A stretch of DNA of 64,000 nt from Enterococcus hermanniensis (GTDB lineage: Bacteria; Bacillota; Bacilli; Lactobacillales; Enterococcaceae), in the NCBI RefSeq assembly GCF_001885945.1, contig NZ_JXKQ01000006.1, positions 62,585 to 126,584 of the forward strand, given 5' to 3'. Within the stretch, counting starts at the first letter, position 1. Each line of letters starts with the position of its first letter. Under the pieces are notes generated by a model that was given only the letters and a program-made list of their open reading frames with translations, ran no database searches and was not told where the DNA came from. Positions 17,063-25,214 of this stretch are shown in pieces. Both the position numbers and the translations under genes were made by a program.

Positions 17063-17286
17063 ACACAGTACAGTATAGAAGAAAAAAGTTGCGGGTGCAA
17101 CTATTTACTGGATCACTGAACTCAAATAGCAGTAGATAGGATGATGATTGGCTTTTTAGCAATTGATCAAAGCTAAAAAGTAAGTATCATTTCCCCAAAA
17201 ATAGTAGAAAGTACCAGTGATTTTCGTTCATTGAATAAATGAGCGCTACTGCCAACTATTTTTGGATCATTTTTAAAAACAAGTTT
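17063..17286. other. Intergenic stretch with two hairpins
   Basis: No gene is seen. It holds a perfect hairpin CTTTTTAGC / GCTAAAAAG (17152-17180, 11-base loop). A longer inverted repeat, CCAAAAATAGT (17195-17205) and ACTATTTTTGG (17255-17265), encloses a smaller TCATT / AATGA hairpin. Neither has a proper U tail, so they do not look like simple terminators. Confidence 0.55.
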
Positions 17287-17315
17287 TTGCAAGCGTTTTT
17301 ATTGTGCTGTATCTA
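17287..17315 (+). promoter_or_regulatory. Promoter of the GyrI-like gene
   Basis: TTGCAA, 17 bases, TATCTA: an acceptable sigma-A promoter 80 bases before the start at 17395. Confidence 0.45.
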
Positions 17316-17394
17316 TGAGGCGCTTATAGTAGTTATATGGCAATAAGCTACTTGTTTTCTTTGGATTAAGAATATCAGGAAGAAGGTGTTCATC

Positions 17395-17820
17395 ATGGTA
17401 AAGACGATTGAGCGAGAATCCATGGTGATCCATGGATGGATCACCACATTGGATACATCAGATTCAGGCGAAGGATTGATTGGGATCAGTCAGCAAAAAA
17501 TGCGAGCCAAAGAAGAATATGCCTCAAAAATCGAGGAAGATTTATTTGTTGTGAATGCATTGATCGATGGGGACCAATGTTATTTGATCGGAAATAAAGA
17601 TTTGACCAAAACCCGACCTTCAGAAATTTTATTACCGGCAGGAACATATGCATATTTTGATTTAGACTATCAGGATCAAGTGGAATTAGATCAGGAAATC
17701 AGCAAGTGCTACGGTGAGTTGATGCAAGATGAGACCGTGAAGTTGTTGGGTAATTATAATTTAGAAGAATATACAGCAGTTGGAAAACTTAGACTCTATC
17801 TGCCCGTGCAAAAAAAATAA
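17395..17820 (+). CDS. GyrI-like / effector-binding domain protein
   Basis: 141 residues starting at ATG 17395, six to nine bases after AGAAGG. The second half (LLPAGTYAYFDLDY at about residues 80-93, then ELDQEI, LEEYTAVGKLRLYLPV at the end) follows the pattern of the GyrI/AraC effector-binding fold: a G-T-Y-A strand, a helix, and a final E...LYLPV strand. Stand-alone members of this superfamily bind small molecules or inhibit gyrase. There is no DNA-binding domain. Its role is unknown, and assignment to the fold rests on weak pattern similarity. Confidence 0.6.
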   Translation: MVKTIERESMVIHGWITTLDTSDSGEGLIGISQQKMRAKEEYASKIEEDLFVVNALIDGDQCYLIGNKDLTKTRPSEILLPAGTYAYFDLDYQDQVELDQEISKCYGELMQDETVKLLGNYNLEEYTAVGKLRLYLPVQKK

Positions 17821-17823
17821 ACC

Positions 17824-17856
17824 AAAAAAGCTGCCATATATTGGCAGCTTTTTTAA
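17824..17856. terminator. Bidirectional intrinsic terminator
   Basis: AAAAAAGCTGCCA / TGGCAGCTTTTTT stem around a short loop, between the GyrI-like gene and the convergent MetE-like gene. Confidence 0.9.
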
Positions 17857-17869
17857 TGATGAGATTGTT

Positions 17870-19024
17870 TTAATTGCGACCAAAGAATTCAGCAGCGATT
17901 TCTTGTCCTTGATCGATTTTTTTCCATTGTTCATCTACAGTTAAATTATTTCCGCTATCACAAGAAGCAAAACCGCATTGATGAGATAAGAAAAGACGTT
18001 CTTTGGGAATAATGTTGCTGGCCTTTTCTAAGTACTGTAATACCCGATCAGCATCATCTAACGTATTGGTTTTGCTTGATAATAATCCAAGTACGACTTC
18101 TACTTGATCTTTTTCAGCTAACACATTCAAGGCAGATAAATCCCCCGCACGTTCATCGTCCCATTCCAAGAAGAAGCGATCGTAGTGTTGTTCACCTAAG
18201 AATTTTTCAGCAATGGCTTGATATGTTCCACCGGAAGCATGGCGAGATTCATAGTTGCCACGACAGTTATGGGTCCAAATCTTCAGTCCAATCTCATGAC
18301 CAAAGTCGATAATCTCATTGTTGACTGTCACAAATTCTTGTGCCAACCCAACAAGGTCCACATTTCCTTCGGCGAAAAAGCTGTCTTTGTTGCTAGAATC
18401 AAACAGTTCCCATAAGCAATCATCAAATTGCACGATTTCACCGCCGCAAGCTTTGTATTCAGTCAAGAATTCTTTATAAGCGTTGATCAAACCAGCTTTT
18501 AATTCTTCTTTTGTTTTATAGATTTGATCTTCCCCATATAAACCATTGAAGACAGAGAGTTCTGTAAAGGCATGGGCAACACTCCAAACGGTTGTTTTGA
18601 CATCATTGCCTTGGTCTTGTGCTTTGACTGCTTTAAAAATATCGATGAAATGATGGTTTTTACCTGATAAAGGTGCAACAATCCGAATACCGATGTCTTT
18701 ACGAGTCTCAAAATGATCGCCATCAAAATCTTTGAAGCTATAGCCGTGGTCCGCGATAAAACGCTCGATCCCTACAAGTCCCCAAATAAAATCTAGGTGC
18801 CACATTGATTTGGAATACTCACCATCTGTTAGCACATCGATCTTGTGATCAAGTTGATCCTGGATGATTTGTGTGATTGCTTTCGTTTCAACTTCTTGAT
18901 ACCCTTCGAAGTCCTTATAGAAAGGATAGGTGATATCATCACGTTCTTGGATTTGATCTTTATAATCCAATAAATTTTGTGGACGTAATAGTGAGCCAAC
19001 TAATTGAAATTTTGATTTTGCCAT
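17870..19024 (-). CDS. MetE C-terminal-domain-like protein (YxjG/YxjH family)
   Basis: 384 residues, the length of the B. subtilis YxjG/YxjH group, corresponding to the catalytic barrel of cobalamin-independent methionine synthase without its N-terminal half. Candidate zinc ligands are visible: HNC in IWTHNCRGNYE, an acidic pair in FLEWDDERAGDL, and Cys in LSHQCGFAS. Members transfer methyl groups to homocysteine or related thiols; the true methyl donor is uncertain. The ATG follows AGGGGG. It diverges from a LysR gene that probably controls it. No S-box or T-box leader is seen. Confidence 0.85.
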   Translation of the reverse strand: MAKSKFQLVGSLLRPQNLLDYKDQIQERDDITYPFYKDFEGYQEVETKAITQIIQDQLDHKIDVLTDGEYSKSMWHLDFIWGLVGIERFIADHGYSFKDFDGDHFETRKDIGIRIVAPLSGKNHHFIDIFKAVKAQDQGNDVKTTVWSVAHAFTELSVFNGLYGEDQIYKTKEELKAGLINAYKEFLTEYKACGGEIVQFDDCLWELFDSSNKDSFFAEGNVDLVGLAQEFVTVNNEIIDFGHEIGLKIWTHNCRGNYESRHASGGTYQAIAEKFLGEQHYDRFFLEWDDERAGDLSALNVLAEKDQVEVVLGLLSSKTNTLDDADRVLQYLEKASNIIPKERLFLSHQCGFASCDSGNNLTVDEQWKKIDQGQEIAAEFFGRN

Positions 19025-19081
19025 TGAAGAATTCCCCCTACCAATTTGTGCACTTATCGTATCAAAAATTGGTTATAATAA

Positions 19082-19122
19082 ATAATACGTATTATCTTTA
19101 ATTAACTATAGGTAATACCTAT
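19082..19122. promoter_or_regulatory. Two palindromes in the divergent metE-like/LysR region
   Basis: ATAATACGTATTAT (19082-19095) is a perfect 14-bp palindrome, and ATAGGTA-A-TACCTAT (19108-19122) is a perfect 15-bp inverted repeat. Together they fill the centre of the 115-bp divergent region and are good candidates for LysR recognition and activation sites. Confidence 0.55.
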
Positions 19123-19139
19123 TAGAAGGAGGGACTTTT

Positions 19140-20072
19140 TTGCGAATCCAACAATTGCAGTATTTAGAAAAAATTGCTGAGACAGGTTCGATGAATGAAG
19201 CAGCCAAACAGTTATTTATTTCACAGCCTAGTTTGACACAAGCAATCAAAGAGCTAGAAACGGAATATCAGATTCAACTTTTTTATCGCAGTAAAACCGG
19301 GATGACATTGACGAATGAAGGCCGAGAATTTATCAATTATACTCGGGGAATCTTAGATCAAGTAAATTTGTTGAATGCGAAATTCAAAAATACAACGATC
19401 CGTAAACAAATTTTTAGTGTTTCAGCTCAACACTATGCTTTTGTCGTCCATGCCTTCGTAGAATTAGTCAAAAAAGTAGGCGGGGAAGAGTATGATTTTA
19501 CTTTGCGAGAGACGATCACTGAAAACGCCTTGAACGATGTCCAAACTTTCAAGAGCGAAGTTGGGATCATCTACTTGAATACATTCAACGAAATGGTCTT
19601 GAAACGCTTGATCAATGAAAAGGAATTGGAATTTATTCCACTTTTTGAAGCGCAGCCACATGTCTTTGTTGGTCGAAATAATCCACTGACTCAGAAGGAA
19701 AAAATTACCTTGGATGATTTGGTCGACTATACGTATCTGTCGTATGAGCAGGGAGATACGAACTCTTTTTATTTTTCAGAAGAAATCTTAAGTACGATGT
19801 ATCATAAAAAACACATTAAAATCAGCGACCGAGCGACTATTTTTAATTTGATGGTGGGGCTAGATGGTTACACGATCAGTTCAGGAATTATCAGTAGTGA
19901 ACTGAATGATGAAAAAATCGTAGCGATTCCCTTAGATGTCGATGATCGAATGACGCTAGGGTATTTAAAACAGAAAAAAATTGCTTTAAGTCCGATGGGA
20001 CAAGAATATATTGAACTATTGAAACAGCACATCCGTAATTATGGCTTTGAAATCTTTGGATTGACGAAATAA
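19140..20072 (+). CDS. LysR family transcriptional regulator (CysB/CbbR-like)
   Basis: 310 residues. The N-terminal helix-turn-helix (MRIQQLQYLEKIAETGSMNEAA, broken by the family's SQPSLTQAIKELE recognition helix near residues 28-40) is followed by a full effector-binding domain. The start is a TTG a few bases after AGAAGGAGGG; no ATG is available. It is divergent from the MetE-like gene, which suggests control of a methionine-related function, perhaps in response to homocysteine or O-acetylserine. The effector is not known. Confidence 0.87.
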   Translation: MRIQQLQYLEKIAETGSMNEAAKQLFISQPSLTQAIKELETEYQIQLFYRSKTGMTLTNEGREFINYTRGILDQVNLLNAKFKNTTIRKQIFSVSAQHYAFVVHAFVELVKKVGGEEYDFTLRETITENALNDVQTFKSEVGIIYLNTFNEMVLKRLINEKELEFIPLFEAQPHVFVGRNNPLTQKEKITLDDLVDYTYLSYEQGDTNSFYFSEEILSTMYHKKHIKISDRATIFNLMVGLDGYTISSGIISSELNDEKIVAIPLDVDDRMTLGYLKQKKIALSPMGQEYIELLKQHIRNYGFEIFGLTK

Positions 20073-20075
20073 AAA

Positions 20076-20116
20076 ATCTTAGCTGAGATTAAAGAATCAG
20101 CTAAGATTTTTTTATT
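20076..20116. terminator. Bidirectional intrinsic terminator
   Basis: AAATCTTAGCTGA / TCAGCTAAGATTT stem with T-rich flanks on both strands, between the LysR gene and the glycosyltransferase pseudogene. Confidence 0.88.
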
Positions 20117-21445
20117 TTTGCTGCGAATCTGTATTATTCATTGTTCCTTTTCGTTCAGGACTCTTCCATGTTCCAGAGCCCAGACCTAGAATCGTTTTGA
20201 CAGCTGGAATGAAGGTCGTGACGATCGTTAAAGCATTCATGATCCAATAAAAGACCATGTATAACGGAGCAAAAAATAGATATTTAAATTTCCTTCCGCG
20301 ATCATCTACGATCAACGAGGCAATCAATTGGATGATTCCAGAAAGCATCTCAAAACAAACAAAAAGAAAAGCCATCGTCAACATGTGATAAATCCGTTCA
20401 ATATCCCCGGTGATCAAAAAGCGTCCTAAACCAAAAATAAAAATTGCCGAAGAGATCCAGAAAAAGAAAGACCAGATAATACTAAACGTTTGATCGATGA
20501 ACATAACAGTATATCCAATGTTACGAAATGGATGAAAGAAAATCTTTTTAAAATTGGTTAACCAGACTTCTGTTCCACCTTTGGCCCACCGTTTTCGTTG
20601 GCGATAGAGCATCGTCATTGATTCTGGTACTTCCATGAAAAACATGATCTGTGGCGCAAAGAGTGAAAGCCAACCATCCATTTGATGATCCCAGGCAATA
20701 CTGATATCTTCTGTTGCGCGATCTTGACGAAACAAACCAACATCGATCAATGCATCTTTTCGATAAATTGTGTTCGCGCGCCACTATAAGCATAGATGCT
20801 TCCCAAAACACCGATCTGTGTACGTTTGATGATCCCGACAATACTAGAAAATTCAACGGTCTGTGATTTAGCAATCAATTTTGACCGATTTAGTACATCC
20901 ATGTTAGCTGTGATTGCGGAGATATTGGTTGAGTCTGGGCGTAAGAAATAATTGATGTAACGATTCAAACAATCAGGCTCTGGTACCGTATCTGCATCGT
21001 TACTTAAAATTAATTTTCCCTTCGCAAAGCCTAAGCCAATGTTGAAGGCATGTGCTTTCCCTTTATTTTTTTCAATCCGTAGTACCCGCAGATTGTCGTA
21101 TTTTTTCTGAAGGCGAGCTAAAATTTCTGGCGTACTATCTGTAGAACCATCATCTGTGACTAAAACTTCGTAATGCACATAATTGATTTTCGTCATCAAG
21201 TATTCGATCGTATTTTCAATAACGATTTCTTCGTTATGAGCAGGTACCATGATCGTAACAAAAGGTTCGATTTCTTCAGGGATCTCATCCCATTCTTTTT
21301 GGCGATATTTAAATAAAAAAGTGTAACATAAGACCCCAATAAACCATGCAAAACCACCGATAATCGGATAAGTAACTAAGACTAAAAAGAGAACCGTCAA
21401 AATCGTGTCGATAAAGATATTCCCTGTATGAACTAAAAGGCTCAT
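20112..21445 (-). pseudogene. PgaC/IcaA-like family 2 glycosyltransferase, frameshifted
   Basis: Two minus-strand frames together make one processive glycosyltransferase of about 418 residues. The N-terminal part (21445-20747) has two membrane helices, VTDDGSTDSTPE and the DxD-type LSNDADTVPEPD. The C-terminal part (to 20112) has the acceptor Asp in RATEDISIAW, the QRKRWAKGG motif and three or four helices. The break lies at the CGCGCGC tract at 20775-20781: removing one CG restores SGANTIYRKDALIDVG across the joint. The family polymerises poly-beta-1,6-N-acetylglucosamine. As written the product is truncated before its catalytic Asp. A sequencing error or a switchable repeat are alternatives. 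Confidence 0.82.
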
Positions 21446-21951
21446 AGTTTTACCCCGCCTTCTTTATACAAATTACGAACAAAATCTGTATCTAAATTTT
21501 GTTCTTCTTTGACCGAATAATAGCGGACTTCTTTGCGAAATTCCTCTGGTCCAAACTGTTTATCGTAGGCATCATTTAGTAAAGCTCGCCGAACATCCAA
21601 TTGTTCTTCATCATATTGTATGTCCTTTTGTAATAAGGTTTTGAACCGATGGTTGTTCCAAAGGGTCAATGAAATATAAGCTACAACTAAAAAAAGGAAA
21701 ATGATGGCTAGAAAGAGAAAGAGGAAATCGAATGTTTGTATTTCTTCTTTATAAACGATGAAATGCTCTCGTTTTGCCATATCAGGAAAGAGATAAGGGA
21801 TCGCTAGCCAGAAAAATGGTAGGAAAACCGCAGCCCAGCCCAATAGTGCTACTATAGTTTGGAAAATTTTAGTACCAAAATGGCCTTTTTGATAATAACT
21901 ATCGTAGACTAAATCTTTTTGTGCTTCCTCACGATTGAGTGTACGTTTCAT
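21442..21951 (-). CDS. Small membrane partner of the glycosyltransferase (PgaD-like)
   Basis: 169 residues with two membrane helices (about 30-52 and 73-97) joined by a short extracytoplasmic loop, then a cytoplasmic helical tail rich in Asp, Glu and Tyr. It sits directly before the glycosyltransferase and overlaps its start by four bases (ATGA), so translation is coupled. Position, size and topology match the small PgaD/IcaD partner that supports poly-N-acetylglucosamine synthesis, although I recognise no strong sequence motif. It is intact while its partner is frameshifted. Confidence 0.6.
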   Translation of the reverse strand: MKRTLNREEAQKDLVYDSYYQKGHFGTKIFQTIVALLGWAAVFLPFFWLAIPYLFPDMAKREHFIVYKEEIQTFDFLFLFLAIIFLFLVVAYISLTLWNNHRFKTLLQKDIQYDEEQLDVRRALLNDAYDKQFGPEEFRKEVRYYSVKEEQNLDTDFVRNLYKEGGVKL

Positions 21952-22258
21952 TTTTATACCTTCTTCCTGGATTTAATTTCTGATATTTGAATAGTTTAGT
22001 AAGTATAGTGTGCCACGCACATAATTATTTTTCAAATTATTTTTTTATTTTTTGCCTAATTAATCTCGATTGTTATTTGAAATAAACAGATAGATAAATT
22101 ATTTTAGTTTGTAGAATCAATAATTTTATCAGTTAATGCTTATCTATCAAATTTAGAACGTTAATAACTAAGAGGACATTCACTTCTTTTTGGAGAACGC
22201 TTACTATCCATATTGATGATACCAGTAATAGTACTAATGATGCTAATTATTGAGCTAT
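21952..22258. other. AT-rich intergenic region
   Basis: No coding frame of interest. It presumably holds the minus-strand promoter of the PgaD-like gene; AT-rich stretches make box assignment unreliable. Nothing else was recognised. Confidence 0.4.
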
Positions 22259-22299
22259 AAAAAACACTAGTTTTCTCTAAAGGAAAACTAGTGTTTTTT
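22259..22299. terminator. Bidirectional terminator
   Basis: Perfect 15-base arms AAAACACTAGTTTTC and GAAAACTAGTGTTTT around a 7-base loop, with A and T runs at the ends. It ends the monooxygenase transcript coming from the right. Confidence 0.9.
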
Positions 22300-22314
22300 A
22301 TAGTGTTCGTATTC

Positions 22315-23340
22315 TTAACGCCACCCTAATTCTGGTGCCACCTCTTTGACGATCGTTTCTAACATATGGACATTATAATCCACACCTAATGTGTTCGGAA
22401 TCGTTAATAAAACGGTATCGGCCTCTTTGATTGCTTCATCTTCTGCCAATTCTTTAACTAATTTATCCGGTTCACCGACAAACGTTTTACCAAAAATCGT
22501 TGGGTCTTGATGATAGGCTAGATAACCTACTTGATCTTGTTTTGTCTCTGCACCTTGAGAACCGAAAATTTGACGATCAAAATCGGTGGTGATCGGTTGG
22601 ATTGATCGAGTCACTAATGTCCGAGGCTCAAAAGCGTGACCGGCATCTTTCCATGCTTGCTTATAGGCACGTAATTGCTGGGCTTGTTGGACGTGGAAAG
22701 GCTCGTTGGATTCATAGGTCACTAAGGTAGAAGACTGGAGATTCATCCCTTGTTGGGCAGCCCAAATCGCTGTTTGTTGCGAACCGGCGCCCCACCAAAT
22801 CCGTTGACGTAAACCAGCAGAAAAAGGTTCCAAACGTAATTTCCCTGGTTTTTGTGGGAACATCGGTTGAGGATTTGGCTCAGCAAATGGTTTGCCTTCA
22901 ATCAAATCTAAAAATTCTAAGGTCCGATCACGGGCAATTTCTTTGATCTCATCTTCGCTGTAGTCATAACCAAAGTATTTCCAACCATCCATTACTTGTT
23001 CCGGTGACCCACGACCCACACCTAGTTGCACTCGGCCCTGAGTAATGATATCAGTAAGTCCAGCATTTTCTGCCATCATATAAGGATTTTCATAACGCAT
23101 ATCGATAACACCAGTACCAATTTCGATCGTATTTGTTTTTGCCCCGATCGCTGATAGTAAGGGAAATGGGGAGCCGCTTTGATCTGCAAAATGATGGACC
23201 CGATAATAGGCGCCGTCGATGCCGATTTTTTCCGCTGCTACTGCTAAATCGATGGCTTGTAGATAAGCATCGCTAGCTGTTTTGACCAATGATCCTTGAT
23301 CCATCCAATGGCCAAAACTTAAAAAACCAAGATTCTTCAT
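22315..23340 (-). CDS. Luciferase-like flavin-dependent monooxygenase
   Basis: A 341-residue (beta/alpha)8 protein of the bacterial luciferase-like superfamily. Typical segments are FGHWMDQGS near the start, YRVHHFADQSGSPFPLLSAIGAKTN (broken at residues 46-70; HHF is part of the active-site strand), IEIGTGVIDMRYENPYMMAE and VQLGVGRGSPEQ. Such enzymes use FMNH2 or F420; here FMN is expected. The substrate cannot be deduced, and no flavin reductase gene is adjacent. It is monocistronic, with GGAGGATC-type ribosome site upstream and a strong terminator downstream. Confidence 0.87.
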   Translation of the reverse strand: MKNLGFLSFGHWMDQGSLVKTASDAYLQAIDLAVAAEKIGIDGAYYRVHHFADQSGSPFPLLSAIGAKTNTIEIGTGVIDMRYENPYMMAENAGLTDIITQGRVQLGVGRGSPEQVMDGWKYFGYDYSEDEIKEIARDRTLEFLDLIEGKPFAEPNPQPMFPQKPGKLRLEPFSAGLRQRIWWGAGSQQTAIWAAQQGMNLQSSTLVTYESNEPFHVQQAQQLRAYKQAWKDAGHAFEPRTLVTRSIQPITTDFDRQIFGSQGAETKQDQVGYLAYHQDPTIFGKTFVGEPDKLVKELAEDEAIKEADTVLLTIPNTLGVDYNVHMLETIVKEVAPELGWR

Positions 23341-23436
23341 GAGGAAGATCCTCCTTGAAAGTATTTTTACTTACTTTTAATAAGTTTAAATAATTTTACT
23401 ATGCTTTCGCAAAAAAAGCGAAGAATTGATTTATAA

Positions 23437-23473
23437 AAAGAGCTGGGACAAATTTTTTGTCCCAGCTCTTTGA
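23437..23473 (-). terminator. Intrinsic terminator of the 110-residue gene
   Basis: AAAGAGCTGGGACAA / TTGTCCCAGCTCTTT stem with a TTTT loop, immediately after the stop of the minus-strand gene at 23474. The A run on the left supplies the U tract on the minus strand. Confidence 0.88.
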
Positions 23474-23806
23474 TCAATGAGTATTGACGATTTTTTGAAT
23501 TTTTTCCGCCAAACGACGGATCAAATTTGGTGCACTGTTCCTAAAATCTTCGATGAATGAACCAGAGAGGCTATCGATCGTACCGACTTCGTTATTCATG
23601 ATATCAAAGAAGGCAAGGGTGGTATCCTCTGTTTTCCAACTAGCTTTCCAATAAGGACCTTCTAGATAACCATCTAGTATTTGTTGGCTATTGTCACGGA
23701 CAGCTTGACGGATGATCTCTTCTTCAGTAATTGGTGTACCTTTTTCTTTGAAATAATTGAGCTTTTCTTCTACTTCATACATATTCTCAGGAACCAATGA
23801 ATACAT
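23474..23806 (-). CDS. Small protein of unknown function, 110 residues
   Basis: Not recognised. It is soluble and acidic in the first half (VEEKLNYFKEKGTPITEEEIIRQ in pieces near residues 12-34), with a middle segment GYLEGPYWKASWKTEDTTLAF (about 46-66) that looks like beta strands, and an amphipathic helix at the end (NLIRRLAEKIQKIV). There is no signal peptide or membrane helix. AAAGGAAG precedes the ATG, and codon use matches its neighbours, so it is probably real. It is monocistronic with its own terminator. Confidence 0.7.
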   Translation of the reverse strand: MYSLVPENMYEVEEKLNYFKEKGTPITEEEIIRQAVRDNSQQILDGYLEGPYWKASWKTEDTTLAFFDIMNNEVGTIDSLSGSFIEDFRNSAPNLIRRLAEKIQKIVNTH

Positions 23807-23947
23807 TTTTTAGGACTTCCTTTCTTGTCTAACCCAAAAAGATAATTCATTATTGTTATACAAAAAAATTTCAGATTTAGCAACGAAAATTATTCGTCAA
23901 AGGCCTAATTTCTTTGAAGTGATCTATCTACTAGTGGAGTGTTTTTA

Positions 23948-23976
23948 TTGACAGATAATTTTAGCTGTGTTAATTT
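23948..23976 (+). promoter_or_regulatory. Promoter of the cysteine leader and sulfur operon
   Basis: TTGACA, 17 bases, TAATTT. The -35 box is perfect; the -10 is weak, but a start near 23983 would leave a 40-base leader before the Cys-rich peptide. The palindrome AAAACGTTTT (23990-23999) lies just after the predicted start and could be an operator. Confidence 0.5.
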
Positions 23977-24023
23977 TCTTGCAATAACGAAAACGTTTTA
24001 GAATGGATTTGGAGGAAATAGAA

Positions 24024-24140
24024 ATGACAATCAGCAATCATAACGTAACTGAATCTTGCTGTTGTTGTGTGGTGCGTAAAGCAGTACACCATTTTGTCAT
24101 GCCTATTAACTGCCCAACATTCAGTCGTTTTGAGAACTAG
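24024..24140 (+). CDS. Poly-cysteine leader peptide of the sulfur operon
   Basis: A 38-codon frame with a good GGAGGA ribosome site 10 bases upstream. It reads MTISNHNVTESCCCCVV and continues to a TAG at 24138, with a further Cys at residue 30. Codons 12-15 (24057-24068) are four consecutive Cys codons, TGC TGT TGT TGT. Such a run is the hallmark of a ribosome-stalling leader peptide. It lies about 100 bases before a cysteine/cystathionine biosynthetic gene and is followed by a terminator-like hairpin. It is probably a regulatory peptide with no function of its own. Confidence 0.8.
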   Translation: MTISNHNVTESCCCCVVRKAVHHFVMPINCPTFSRFEN

Positions 24141-24216
24141 AAAAAAGCTCGTTTTCTAGGTTCAATTTAGCGAAGTGTCTAGGTGCTGATTAATAGTCAG
24201 TGCCTTTTTTGTTTTT
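24070..24216 (+). promoter_or_regulatory. Transcription attenuator responding to cysteine
   Basis: Four segments can pair in exclusive ways. Segment 1 TGGTG (24070-24074, just after the Cys codons) pairs with CACCA of segment 2 (24087-24091). Segment 2 as CAG-TA-CACC (24082-24090) also pairs with GGTGCTG in segment 3 (24182-24188, two-base bulge). Segment 3 AGGTGCTGA pairs with segment 4 TCAGTGCCT (24197-24205, two G-U pairs), followed by TTTTTT: a terminator. A ribosome stalled at Cys codons would cover segment 1 and favour the 2:3 antiterminator. A separate hairpin, CTAGAAAA / TTTTCTAG, spans the leader stop codon. Confidence 0.7.
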
Positions 24217-24243
24217 CTAAAAAATTAATTAAAGGAGTTCATT

Positions 24244-25197
24244 ATGATTATAGATTCGATCCAAGCAGCGATAGGGCAAACACCTTTATTACGTTTTACA
24301 GCGAAGGATTTTGAGGAGATTCCTGAAGGCTCAGCGATTTATGCGAAGTTGGAATACTTGAATCCCGGTGGAAGTATCAAAGACCGACTAGGGGAGTATT
24401 TAATCAAAGAAGGATTTAATAGTGGCAAAATAAAACAAACGACCACAATCATTGAACCGACAGCTGGAAATACCGGGATTGGGGTGGCGCTAGCAGCCGT
24501 CGTTGCCGGTCTTCCGACGATTTTTATCGTACCAGAAAAATTTAGTTTAGAAAAACAAGCTTTGATGCGTGCATTAGGGGCCACAATCATTCACACTCCG
24601 ACTGAAGCGGGAATCATTGGTGCCATCAAAAAAGCCAAAGAAATCCATGCTGAGTTGCCCGATAGTTATTTACCACTACAATTTGAAAATCCAGCGAATC
24701 CAGCAGCCTATTATCGAACACTCGGTCCCGAATTAGTGACAGATCTTGGCGAAGAAATCAGCAGCTTTGTTGCTGGTATCGGTAGTGGCGGTACATTTAG
24801 CGGAGTCGCTCGATATTTATTAGAAAAAAATCCAACCATTCGCTTGATTGGCGTGGAACCAGAAGGCTCGATCCTTAATGGAGGAGAAAGCCATGGGCAT
24901 GAAATCGAAGGTATCGGAGTGGAATTTATTCCCGAATTTTTGACTGATCTACCGATTACTCAGTATGCGACGATCAGTGATCAGGCGGGATTTGCGATGA
25001 CACGGCGTTTGGCAAAAGAAAAAGGGCTGCTGATCGGTAGTTCATCGGGTGCAGCGATGGTAGCAGCTTTAGAAGAAATTCGTCAATTGCCCCACAGCAG
25101 TCAAGTCGTTACGATTTTTCCTGACGCAGGGGATCGTTATCTATCAAAAGATATTTACACACGCGAAAACTATATGGCCGCACATCCAGTAAAATAA
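24244..25197 (+). CDS. mccA: PLP-dependent cysteine synthase / cystathionine beta-synthase (MccA-like)
   Basis: 317 residues of the fold-type II PLP family. The PLP lysine is K46 in NPGGSIKDRLG, the substrate loop is EPTAGNTGIG (about residues 76-85), and the phosphate loop is GIGSGGT near 178. It resembles CysK, but the wording around the start (IYAKLEYLNPGGSIKDRLG) and the company of a YrrT-like methyltransferase recall B. subtilis MccA (YrhA), which makes cystathionine from O-acetylserine and homocysteine. CysK activity is the alternative. AAAGGAG precedes the ATG. Expression should depend on the upstream Cys attenuator. Confidence 0.85.
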   Translation: MIIDSIQAAIGQTPLLRFTAKDFEEIPEGSAIYAKLEYLNPGGSIKDRLGEYLIKEGFNSGKIKQTTTIIEPTAGNTGIGVALAAVVAGLPTIFIVPEKFSLEKQALMRALGATIIHTPTEAGIIGAIKKAKEIHAELPDSYLPLQFENPANPAAYYRTLGPELVTDLGEEISSFVAGIGSGGTFSGVARYLLEKNPTIRLIGVEPEGSILNGGESHGHEIEGIGVEFIPEFLTDLPITQYATISDQAGFAMTRRLAKEKGLLIGSSSGAAMVAALEEIRQLPHSSQVVTIFPDAGDRYLSKDIYTRENYMAAHPVK

Positions 25198-25214
25198 GAA
25201 AGCGAGACAATTTG

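Noticed and set aside
20112-20750. Treating the C-terminal glycosyltransferase frame as a separate gene
   Set aside because: It starts in mid-domain, lacks a ribosome site, and joins smoothly to the upstream frame if two bases are removed.
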